From NCBI GenBank assembly GCA_038326615.1, contig JBBQKF010000159.1:1-5252 (forward strand): 5,252 bases of DNA, in the 5' to 3' direction. This document shows, one piece after another, positions 1-5,252 of the stretch. How positions within the stretch are numbered: the stretch's first letter is position 1; every line of letters starts with the position of its first letter. Origin of the DNA: JBBQKF01 sp038326615 (GTDB taxonomy: Bacteria; Bacillota; Clostridia; Saccharofermentanales; UBA5734). Under the pieces are notes generated by a model. The model did not search any database, was not told the origin of the DNA, and was given only the letters and a program-made list of their open reading frames with translations. The position numbers and the translations under genes are program-made.

Positions 1-439
1 ATTAAGGGATTACGAAACGATTCGTACAGCCATGACAGCAGCAGAAACCGGGCACCTGGTTATTTCAACACTCCATACGACAGGCGCAGCAAATACAATA
101 GACAGGATTATAGATGTATTCCCGCAACAACAGCAGAATCAAATCAGGATTCAGCTTTCTATGGTGCTTCAGGCCGTTATTTCTCAGCAGTTGATTCCTA
201 CGGTAGAGGAAAAAAGCATACCTGCATTCGAAATCATGTTTCTAAATAACGCAATCAGAAATATGATCAGGGAGAGTAAGAATCACCAAATCAATTCCAT
301 GATCCTAGCAGGCCAAGAATCAGGGATGATTTCTATGGATATCAGTCTGGTAAATTTGTTTAAAGAAGGTTATATTACCAAAGAAACCGCGCTGAATTAT
401 GGGGTGAATATAGAATTGATAGAAAAGAGAATTGGATAA
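1..439 (+). CDS. pilT: Type IV pilus retraction ATPase PilT, C-terminal part (5' end outside window)
   Basis: The reading frame is open from base 2 and stops at TAA 437-439, giving 145 visible residues of a family that is usually about 350 long, so roughly 200 N-terminal residues lie upstream of the window. The visible part starts in the Asp-box (LRDYETI) and runs into the His-box (TAAETGHLVISTLHTTGAA), both hallmarks of secretion/pilus AAA-type ATPases. It then shows the PilT-type C-terminal domain with AIRNMIRESKNHQ, matching the AIRNLIRE motif that separates retraction ATPases (PilT) from extension ATPases (PilB). By family knowledge this is a hexameric cytoplasmic ATPase at the base of the type IV pilus that drives pilin disassembly and twitching. 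The Walker motifs and arginine fingers are not in the window. ATG 32 is internal and is not the true start. The stop lies 12 nt before the next gene, suggesting co-transcription. A PilU-like paralogue is possible. Confidence 0.93.
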   Translation, partial: LRDYETIRTAMTAAETGHLVISTLHTTGAANTIDRIIDVFPQQQQNQIRIQLSMVLQAVISQQLIPTVEEKSIPAFEIMFLNNAIRNMIRESKNHQINSMILAGQESGMISMDISLVNLFKEGYITKETALNYGVNIELIEKRIG

Positions 440-443
440 AATC

Positions 444-457
444 AGGAGAGCATGAGG
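444..457 (+). promoter_or_regulatory. Overlapping ribosome-binding sites leaving two possible starts (ATG 452 or ATG 464)
   Basis: AGGAG at 444-448 lies only 3 nt before ATG 452, which is unusually close. GAGG at 454-457 lies 6 nt before the in-frame ATG 464. The second start removes four residues (MRYE) and begins the protein MASELIKN, closer to the short hydrophilic leader usual before the first LytS-type membrane helix. The sequence does not decide between them; the upstream start is annotated because it keeps the better SD match. Confidence 0.4.
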
Positions 458-2890
458 TACGAGATGGCTAGTGAATTAATAAAAAACTTAATAATAAATG
501 TATCGTTTCTTCTGATTTTAAGTGTATTATACAATACTTTTTTTTCGAAGACTTTTTCCCAATCCAAATCTTATAAAATGATTCAAGGTGTGATTATAGG
601 GTTTTTGGGGATCTTATTAATGATGAATACGGTGAGTTTCTCAACGGGTATTATTTTTGACACCAGATCCATATTGATTAGTGTAAGTGGGTTGTTTTTT
701 GGTTATATTCCAACGATAACAGCGGCGGTAATAATCAGTGTTTATAGATTATATATTGGCGGCGCCGGCGCCTTCACTGGGATATCGGTAACAATGGTAT
801 CAGCAGCTATTGGACTCCTTTGGCATCACTTCCGAATCGACAAAATTCTATTAAAAGGTGAAAATCCATGGAAAGAATTTTATTTATTTGGATTGATTAC
901 TCATGTTGGCATGCTCCTTTGTATGCTTACTTTACCGAAGTCTATGCTAATAGAGGTATTGAAGGCAATGACTCTTCCAATACTGGGATTATATCCAATT
1001 GGTTCATTACTCCTATGCACATTGATCTTTTTAGGAATTAAAAATGCGCAAACAAAATTAAATCTTGAAGAAAGTGAATTAAGGTTCAGAACCCTTGTAG
1101 AAGAGGCGCCTATTGGAATTACCATTTCCAAAGGCAATCATCTTTTCTATATCAATTCAATGTATGAAAAGATTTTAGGCAGAACAAAAGAGGAAATCAT
1201 GGCGTTGGGCTGGGAAAAAATCACTTATCCGGAGGATTTGAATCTGGAAATTGAGAAATATGAGTCGTTGAAAACGAATAAGATTAACAACTATTCCATG
1301 GTGAAAAGATATATAAAAGGAGACGGATCTATCGTCTGGGTCAATATGACAGTAGCGAGTTTGAACATAAACGGTCAGCAGGGAGAAAATAATCTCTGTA
1401 TGGTTCAAGACATCAGCGAGCTTATAAAGATAAATGAAAACCTGCAGGCAAATGAGATAAAATATAAAAACTTATACCTAGATTTTGAGAATAAGCAGAT
1501 TTTGCTGGTGTTACTTTTAAATTCAATAAAAGATTTGATTTTTTATAAAGATCTTGAAGGCGTATACTTGGGGTGTAATGAAGCATTCGGGAAATATCTA
1601 GGTAGAGAATGTGAACAGATTGTTGGGCTTACAGACTATGAAATGGTAGATGAAAAAACGGCCGCAATGTTCAGAGAAAATGATATGGAAATGATGAAAC
1701 ATAAAAATCAGCTTAGAAAAGAGGAGATAGTATCCTATCCGGATGGTAGTCAAGTCTGGCTGGAAACATTGAAATCACCTTTTTACGATTCAAATGGAAA
1801 GATCATTGGACTAATCGGTGTGAGTAGGGATATTACTGACAGAAAAAAACAGGAAGAGAAAATCCTATATTTGAATTATCATGACATATTAACAGGATTA
1901 TATAACAGAACTTTCTTTGAAAAAGAAAAAGTGAACATTGACAAGGAAGAGAATTTGCCATTATCAGTAATCATCGGAGATATTAATGGGTTGAAACTGA
2001 TTAATGATGGATTTAGCTTAGAAGAAGGCGACCGAATTCTGGTTGGCGAAGCCGAGATACTGAAGAGTTGTATCAGAGAGAGGGATATTCTGGCCAGAAC
2101 AGGCGGCGGTGAATTTACTATACTATTGCCAAATACGAACAGCATCCAGACAAAGATTGCTGTAGATAAAATAAAAGCAGCATGTAAAGGGTACGCGGAT
2201 GAAAGTGGAAACCAAATTTACGGTGCAAGTTTATCTTTAGGATTTGGTACTAAAAACAGTATGGAGGAATCATTGGAACAGGTCAGCAGATCTGCCGAAG
2301 AAGAGATGTATCGTTCAAAACTCCTTGAAAGTAAAAGCATGCACAGTGCCATAATAGATTCAATAAAAGCGACATTGTTTGAAAAGAGCAATGAAACAGA
2401 AAAGCATGGCGGGCGTTTAGGAGAATTGTCAAGGAAACTGGGATTGGAACTAGAACTTAATGGAAAAGAAAGGGTTGATCTTGAACTTGTGTCAACTCTT
2501 CACGACATAGGAAAAATCGGGATTGATAAAAACATTCTTGAAAAACCTGGAAAATTAAGCGAATTAGAGTGGCATGAGATTAAAAAACATCCTGAAATAG
2601 GGTATCGGATTGCAAAAACAGTTCCGGAACTTAGAAGTATCGCAGAATATATTTTATGCCATCATGAAAGATGGGACGGGAAAGGATATCCGCAAGGCTT
2701 GGCTGGAGAAAACATACCTTATTTAGCTCGCATCTTGTCCATTCTTGACAGTTATGATGCAATGATCGAAGACCGGCCATATAGAAAAGCCTTGTCAAAT
2801 GAAGCAGCGATAGAAGAAATTAGTAGAAACGCCGGCACGCAGTTTGACCCTGCCTTGGCAAAAATATTTATAGAAAAAGTGTTAAAATAG
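452..2890 (+). CDS. Membrane sensor c-di-GMP phosphodiesterase: 5TM-LytS receptor, PAS-PAS, degenerate GGDEF, HD-GYP
   Basis: This 812-residue multidomain signalling protein has these parts in order. Residues ~11-197 are a 5TM LytS-type sensor with the family motifs GIIFDTRSILIS (66-77), GLFFG (80-84) and YRLYIGGAGA (98-107). PAS1 spans ~205-325 and PAS2 ~345-465, the latter ending in VSRDITDRK. GGDEF spans ~471-628: it keeps D510, N518 and D527, but the signature is GGGEF (551-555), so the acidic third residue needed for catalysis is Gly. An I-site RERD (542-545) sits five residues before it. HD-GYP spans ~632-812 with H652, H684-D685 (HDIGK), H713, H737-H738, GYP (745-747) and the DSYDAM...RPYR tail, so every metal-ligand motif is present. 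From family knowledge, HD-GYP domains hydrolyse c-di-GMP to pGpG or GMP. My inference is that the protein is a phosphodiesterase whose GGDEF is a binding or dimerisation module. It follows pilT by 12 nt and precedes the amidase by 13 nt, so all three probably share one transcript. Confidence 0.93.
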   Translation: MRYEMASELIKNLIINVSFLLILSVLYNTFFSKTFSQSKSYKMIQGVIIGFLGILLMMNTVSFSTGIIFDTRSILISVSGLFFGYIPTITAAVIISVYRLYIGGAGAFTGISVTMVSAAIGLLWHHFRIDKILLKGENPWKEFYLFGLITHVGMLLCMLTLPKSMLIEVLKAMTLPILGLYPIGSLLLCTLIFLGIKNAQTKLNLEESELRFRTLVEEAPIGITISKGNHLFYINSMYEKILGRTKEEIMALGWEKITYPEDLNLEIEKYESLKTNKINNYSMVKRYIKGDGSIVWVNMTVASLNINGQQGENNLCMVQDISELIKINENLQANEIKYKNLYLDFENKQILLVLLLNSIKDLIFYKDLEGVYLGCNEAFGKYLGRECEQIVGLTDYEMVDEKTAAMFRENDMEMMKHKNQLRKEEIVSYPDGSQVWLETLKSPFYDSNGKIIGLIGVSRDITDRKKQEEKILYLNYHDILTGLYNRTFFEKEKVNIDKEENLPLSVIIGDINGLKLINDGFSLEEGDRILVGEAEILKSCIRERDILARTGGGEFTILLPNTNSIQTKIAVDKIKAACKGYADESGNQIYGASLSLGFGTKNSMEESLEQVSRSAEEEMYRSKLLESKSMHSAIIDSIKATLFEKSNETEKHGGRLGELSRKLGLELELNGKERVDLELVSTLHDIGKIGIDKNILEKPGKLSELEWHEIKKHPEIGYRIAKTVPELRSIAEYILCHHERWDGKGYPQGLAGENIPYLARILSILDSYDAMIEDRPYRKALSNEAAIEEISRNAGTQFDPALAKIFIEKVLK

Positions 2891-2903
2891 AAGGGCAAAA
2901 AAA

Positions 2904-4769
2904 ATGAAAAAAATATTATATTTACTGTTGGCTACCATTTTAATTTTAACAGCTTATCCACAGGTTACATTTGCTCAAACTGTAGTAGAAAACCCGAAGG
3001 ATATTATTATTGCGCAGCCGGGGATGAATTATACAACCTCAGCAAGCAAAGTAAGTATTCTTGGTGCAAGCGACTGGGAATTCCCGATTTACATGGATGG
3101 AGAGAAGTTAGAAACAACCGCTCATGGATTTTTTGCAGAATACGTATCCCTTGTTGCAGGAATAAATAATTTTGTTTTTGTCAACAATGGGAAGATTAAA
3201 ACAGTTACAATAAATTATAACCCAGTCAGCAATTCCGGAACATCCTCAGGATCACAGCCTTTTGATGCATCCAAATACTTGTATAGTAGTGGGCGCACTG
3301 CCACTTACGGGATAGTAAAAGTGAATAATGCAACAAGAGCAAAAGACAATCTGGAAGGCAAGGAGCTTATGGTTCCTCTGGCAAAAGGGACTACGGCAAA
3401 AATCATCGGGGAAGACAAGTATTTTTATATGCTTTCTGATTATTCCTTCGCCTATAAATCCAGTTTTGATGCATTCGAGGGGGTTGTGCCTACCAATTAT
3501 ATAACAGGGATTTCTGTTAAAGATAACCTTGCGTTTAACGCAGCGGAAGTTTCTTTGAAAATGAATGTGAATGCGTTATATGACTATTATTTTGATGGGA
3601 ACAAGCTGATTTTGACCCTCTATGGTAGCCAAAATGCCGCTCCCATTGAGTTGAATGACAATAAACTTGTTAGCAAGATTACACCTGTAACCTCAAAGCC
3701 AACGAATTCTTGTGCTTATGAGATTCTACTGGACAAAGGAACTATTACAAATGGGATGTATATTGAGTTTTCAAATGGCGAAATGATTTTGGGGTTTAAA
3801 AAAGTGCCAAAGGTTCATGATGGAAATTTAAATAATGTTAAAATATTTATTGATGCGGGACATGGGGGATCGGATCCGGGAGCACTTGGACCAATGAAAA
3901 CATTTGGGCCTGTGGAGAAGGATATTAATCTGGAAATCGCTAAGGCTGCCACCAGCTACCTGGCGGCAAAAGGTGCCAATATTATCACCACAAGAATGGA
4001 CGATTCGGCTACAAGTCTTGCTGACAGAATGGCAATAGTGGCTGACAACAAACCGGATATTTCATTATCCATTCATTCAAATGCAACAGCAGTTTCCAAC
4101 AATTATGATACCTCGAAAGGATATCGTACGTATTACACATTTGAACTGCCGGTGACAGGGCAGGAGGATGCGGTATCTTTTATAAGCAGGAGAGTCGCTG
4201 AAATTATCGGCGTATCCTATAACAATAAGAATAAGAGTAATTTAGCCATGGCAAGGAACTTATATTGCCCTTCGTTCATATTTGAGGTAGCATTTATGTC
4301 CAATCCGGATGATTACGAATGGCTTCTTTTACAAGAAAATCAAAAGGCAGTAGGTGATGCCATCGGCCAGGCTACGGTTGAATGGTTTAAAATATTAAAT
4401 GCAATGGGAGCGTATGATCAAAACAGTATTAAAGTATTTGTGAATGGACAAAAGCTGGCTTTTGATGTTGAACCATTCATCGAATCAAGCCGCACATTGG
4501 TACCAATCAGGAGAATTTTTGAAGCGCTTGGAGCTACAGTGAGCTGGAATGAACAAACTCAAACAGCTACGGTATTGAAAGAAAATGAAAACATTAGCTT
4601 TACAATCAACAATAAGATAGCGGTCATTAATGGGGTAAACAAAGAGATGGATGTTGCCGCTAAAATTGTGGACGGCGGGCGCACGGTGGTGCCGCTACGA
4701 TTCTTATCAGAAGCGTTAGGATATAATGTGGAATGGGACGGGATCACACAGACAATTCAAATTAATTAA
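2904..4769 (+). CDS. Secreted N-acetylmuramoyl-L-alanine amidase (Amidase_3) with C-terminal copper-amine-oxidase-like domain
   Basis: The enzyme cleaves the amide bond between N-acetylmuramic acid and L-Ala of peptidoglycan outside the membrane. The start ATG 2904 has AAGGG (2891-2895) 8 nt upstream. Residues 1-24 are a classic signal peptide (MKK, a hydrophobic core, then TFA before Q25), with no lipobox. Residues ~28-105 look like a beta-sandwich, followed by a Ser/Gly-rich linker (107-120). Residues ~121-300 appear to hold an SH3-like part and an AMIN-like beta-rich part; these two assignments are weak. The catalytic Amidase_3 domain spans ~312-495: zinc ligands are H320 (DAGHGG), E338 (PVEKDINLEIA) and H391 (SIHSNA), with catalytic E461 (FEVAFMSNPDD), so the site is complete. 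Residues ~509-621 form a stalk-like domain of two similar halves, both carrying RT-V-VP-R and ALG (around 530-543 and 593-606), probably for wall attachment. Context suggests remodelling of the wall around pili, but a general autolysin or sporulation amidase is equally possible. Confidence 0.92.
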   Translation: MKKILYLLLATILILTAYPQVTFAQTVVENPKDIIIAQPGMNYTTSASKVSILGASDWEFPIYMDGEKLETTAHGFFAEYVSLVAGINNFVFVNNGKIKTVTINYNPVSNSGTSSGSQPFDASKYLYSSGRTATYGIVKVNNATRAKDNLEGKELMVPLAKGTTAKIIGEDKYFYMLSDYSFAYKSSFDAFEGVVPTNYITGISVKDNLAFNAAEVSLKMNVNALYDYYFDGNKLILTLYGSQNAAPIELNDNKLVSKITPVTSKPTNSCAYEILLDKGTITNGMYIEFSNGEMILGFKKVPKVHDGNLNNVKIFIDAGHGGSDPGALGPMKTFGPVEKDINLEIAKAATSYLAAKGANIITTRMDDSATSLADRMAIVADNKPDISLSIHSNATAVSNNYDTSKGYRTYYTFELPVTGQEDAVSFISRRVAEIIGVSYNNKNKSNLAMARNLYCPSFIFEVAFMSNPDDYEWLLLQENQKAVGDAIGQATVEWFKILNAMGAYDQNSIKVFVNGQKLAFDVEPFIESSRTLVPIRRIFEALGATVSWNEQTQTATVLKENENISFTINNKIAVINGVNKEMDVAAKIVDGGRTVVPLRFLSEALGYNVEWDGITQTIQIN

Positions 4770-4834
4770 ATCGACAATGCACTTTTATGTCAAAATATAG
4801 GGAAATTAAGTGCTAAGTTTTGCTGGAAAAGATA
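4770..4834. other. Intergenic stretch after the amidase; no gene, weak inverted repeat only
   Basis: Nothing coding is visible. GCACTT (4779-4784) and AAGTGC (4808-4813) can form a 6-bp stem with a 23-nt loop, followed by TAAGTTTTGC. The stem is short, the loop large and the T-run only four, so this is at best a poor terminator. Read-through from the pilT-amidase operon into the downstream RNA region is therefore possible. Confidence 0.4.
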
Positions 4835-4863
4835 TTGACAAGATAAACGAATAGTATTATTAT
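4835..4863 (+). promoter_or_regulatory. Sigma-A type promoter, TTGACA-N17-TATTAT
   Basis: A perfect -35 box TTGACA (4835-4840) is separated by the optimal 17 nt from TATTAT (4858-4863), one base off the consensus TATAAT. Spacing puts the likely transcription start near A4870. That base is also the first or second base of the 5' hairpin TACTC/GAGTA (4869-4873 with 4891-4895), so promoter position and RNA structure agree. It faces the terminator at 5199-5251 and is the best promoter candidate I found in the window. Chance matches do occur in AT-rich DNA. Confidence 0.7.
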
Positions 4864-4937
4864 CAAGATACTCAAAGAAAGGCATAGTCCGAGTAATTGG
4901 GGGCTCCGAAAAAATCGGTGTTCAATAGGTGGAATAA

Positions 4938-4985
4938 ATGCAACGAATGTACTTGTCTTGGAAAAGTAATTACACTGAAAAGTAA
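4938..4985 (+). CDS. Possible 15-codon upstream ORF (leader peptide)
   Basis: ATG 4938 is preceded by AGGTGG (4927-4932) with 5-nt spacing, a good ribosome-binding geometry. It encodes MQRMYLSWKSNYTEK and stops at TAA 4983-4985. No similarity is recognised. Short ORFs arise easily by chance, and the SD overlaps the end of the 4896-4926 hairpin only slightly, so it would be accessible. It may be a leader peptide if the region is a regulatory leader, or simply a random ORF in a non-coding RNA. Confidence 0.22.
   Translation: MQRMYLSWKSNYTEK
4961..4985 (+). repeat. Short direct repeat GAAAAGTAA, two copies plus a diverged third
   Basis: GAAAAGTAA occurs at 4961-4969 and 4977-4985, a 16-nt period, and GAAAAAGCAA follows at 4993-5002 in the same phase of 16. 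The segment is purine-rich and mostly unpaired in the fold I can draw. It could be a repeated protein- or RNA-binding site, or ordinary low-complexity drift. Confidence 0.4.
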
Positions 4986-5066
4986 AAGACTTGAAAAAGC
5001 AAATGTTTTAAATGCAGATATTTTATCCTGATTGTATGACCCAGAGTCGATGGTATGATCGGTGGA

Positions 5067-5161
5067 TTATTCTCAAAGACTAATGGAAAGCCGGTGAGCT
5101 TCTTGCTAGTGAATGAGTCATGAAAAATGATTCCTACAGTAGAAAGAAGATAGGAGAATAA
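5067..5161 (+). other. Stem-enclosed long helix: 8-bp closing stem around a 23-position hairpin
   Basis: Outer stem: TTATTCTC (5067-5074) pairs perfectly with GAGAATAA (5154-5161). Inner hairpin: 5099-5121 pairs with 5127-5149 around a GAAAA loop. It gives 19 pairs in 23 positions with four 1x1 mismatches, no bulges and a single G-U pair; segments are CTTCTT/AAGAAG, CTA/TAG, TG/CA and GAGTCAT/ATGATTC. Between them, 5075-5098 stays unpaired and contains GACTAATG, complementary to the 5' hairpin loop. Such regularity is unlikely by chance and supports a conserved RNA fold. The outer stem also covers the SD of the small ORF at 5162. Confidence 0.65.
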
Positions 5162-5203
5162 ATGAAAGGAGGGCGTACACCATTGTGGTACAACCTCAAA
5201 TGA
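5162..5203 (+). CDS. Possible 13-codon leader ORF ending inside the terminator
   Basis: ATG 5162 has AGGAG (5152-5156) 5 nt upstream, a near-ideal ribosome-binding site. It encodes MKGGRTPLWYNLK and stops at TGA 5201-5203. The stop codon lies inside the left arm of the terminator stem (5199-5215), so a ribosome held at the end of this ORF would block terminator folding. That is the geometry of ribosome-mediated transcription attenuation. The SD is itself paired in the 5067-5074/5154-5161 stem. There is no run of a single amino acid pointing to a particular amino-acid pathway, and no similarity is recognised. A chance ORF cannot be excluded. Confidence 0.35.
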   Translation: MKGGRTPLWYNLK

Positions 5204-5251
5204 AGGGTAAATAAGTAATTTAGATTTCTTATTTGCCTTTCATTCTTTTTT
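5199..5251 (+). terminator. Intrinsic (Rho-independent) terminator, 17-bp stem
   Basis: AATGAAGGGTAAATAAG (5199-5215) pairs over its full length with CTTATTTGCCTTTCATT (5228-5244), with only two G-U pairs and no mismatch. The loop is 12 nt (5216-5227), and a C plus six T follow (5245-5251). It ends the transcript from the 4835-4863 promoter. It could be constitutive (free-standing RNA) or conditional (attenuator). The right arm's outer nine bases are also perfectly complementary to AATGAAAGG at 5161-5169, giving an alternative partner. Confidence 0.88.
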
Positions 5252-5252
5252 G

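Larger units (their letters stand above)
4870..5251 (+). ncRNA. Candidate structured RNA or long 5' leader/attenuator, about 380 nt, family not recognised
   Basis: The unit is bounded by a promoter and an intrinsic terminator and holds no substantial ORF. Local pairings seen by eye, in order: ACTC/GAGT (4870-4873 with 4891-4894), whose loop contains GGCATAGTCC; an A-loop hairpin 4896-4926 (ATTG/CAAT, GGC/GTT and CCGA/TCGG segments); GTCTT/AAGAC (4955-4959 with 4986-4990); and a bulged hairpin over 5025-5067, best in 5028-5062. Then come TTATTCTC/GAGAATAA (5067-5074 with 5154-5161, 8 bp perfect) enclosing the long helix 5099-5149; GAGG/CCTC plus GTA-CCA/TGG-TAC (5169-5197); and the terminator. 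The first loop (CATAGTC) can also pair with GACTA(A)TG at 5078-5085, a possible pseudoknot. It does not match what I know of RNase P, tmRNA, 6S, SRP RNA, or the common riboswitch consensuses. Whether it acts in trans or controls a gene beyond 5252 cannot be told here. Confidence 0.55.

Noticed and set aside
758..772. GC-only patch with tandem GGCGCC palindromes inside an AT-rich gene
   Set aside because: It encodes GGAGA in the conserved YRL-IGGAGA motif of the 5TM-LytS domain; Gly/Ala codons explain the composition.
901..1137. Minus-strand ORFs of 62-88 codons at 901-1137, 1175-1408, 1879-2145 and 4559-4747
   Set aside because: All lie antisense within clearly real genes and show no recognisable domain.
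4779..4820. Terminator after the amidase gene
   Set aside because: A 6-bp stem with a 23-nt loop and no proper T-run is too weak to call.
5012..5083. 23-codon ORF from ATG 5012
   Set aside because: No ribosome-binding site precedes it and it overlaps the bulged hairpin and junction of the RNA, so chance is the simplest explanation.
5081..5110. Cobalamin riboswitch core (GGAAAGCCGGTGAG)
   Set aside because: Only a short stretch resembles the GGGAA...GGTG element; the downstream conserved GC and B12-box segments are not present.
5170..5215. T-box leader, because TGTGGTACAACC resembles the T-box sequence next to a terminator
   Set aside because: The full GGGTGGNACCGCG motif is missing, there is no recognisable Stem I with AGTA and specifier loop, and the terminator arms do not include the T-box-like bases.
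4870..5251. c-di-GMP-I or -II riboswitch, tempting because of the neighbouring c-di-GMP enzyme
   Set aside because: The conserved core sequences of either class, such as the CACGCACAGGGCAAACC block of class I, are absent.
4870..5251. RNase P RNA (the AAAGGCATAGTCC stretch recalls the GAGGAAAGTCC block)
   Set aside because: The match breaks in the conserved positions and neither the 3' ACAGAA element nor the other universal RNase P segments are found.

Overview
The window reads as chromosomal DNA from a low-GC Gram-positive anaerobe, most likely a Clostridia-type Firmicute. The evidence is AT-rich coding sequence, purine-rich Shine-Dalgarno sites, a LytS-type 5TM receptor joined to c-di-GMP domains, and a secreted amidase with the copper-amine-oxidase-like C-terminal domain common in Firmicutes. 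The species cannot be named from the sequence alone.

Layout. (1) Positions 1-439 hold the 3' end of a type IV pilus retraction ATPase gene (pilT), cut by the window edge. (2) After a 12-nt gap comes an 812-codon gene (452-2890) for a membrane sensor: 5TM LytS-like receptor, two PAS domains, a degenerate GGDEF domain (GGGEF) with an intact RxxD inhibitory-site motif, and a complete HD-GYP c-di-GMP phosphodiesterase domain. (3) After a 13-nt gap comes a 621-codon gene (2904-4769) for an exported N-acetylmuramoyl-L-alanine amidase with all zinc ligands and the catalytic Glu. The three genes share a strand and nearly abut, with no terminator between them, so they probably form one operon. The plausible theme is pilus retraction, c-di-GMP turnover and local peptidoglycan remodelling.

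(4) The last 483 bases contain no ordinary gene but are not empty. A strong sigma-A-type promoter (TTGACA, 17-nt spacer, TATTAT; 4835-4863) is followed by about 380 nt of highly foldable sequence ending in a 17-bp intrinsic terminator (5199-5251). This is either a free-standing structured RNA or a long 5' leader/attenuator for a gene beyond the window. It contains a 23-position helix with only 1x1 mismatches (5099-5149), an 8-bp stem closing around it, and a 5' hairpin loop complementary to the central junction. It also has two tiny ORFs with good ribosome-binding sites; the second ends inside the terminator's left arm. Near the 5' end is a stretch resembling the J8/7-P7 strand of group I introns, and its complementary P7-like partner lies downstream, in permuted order. 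I could not complete a group I core, so that is offered as a hypothesis only.
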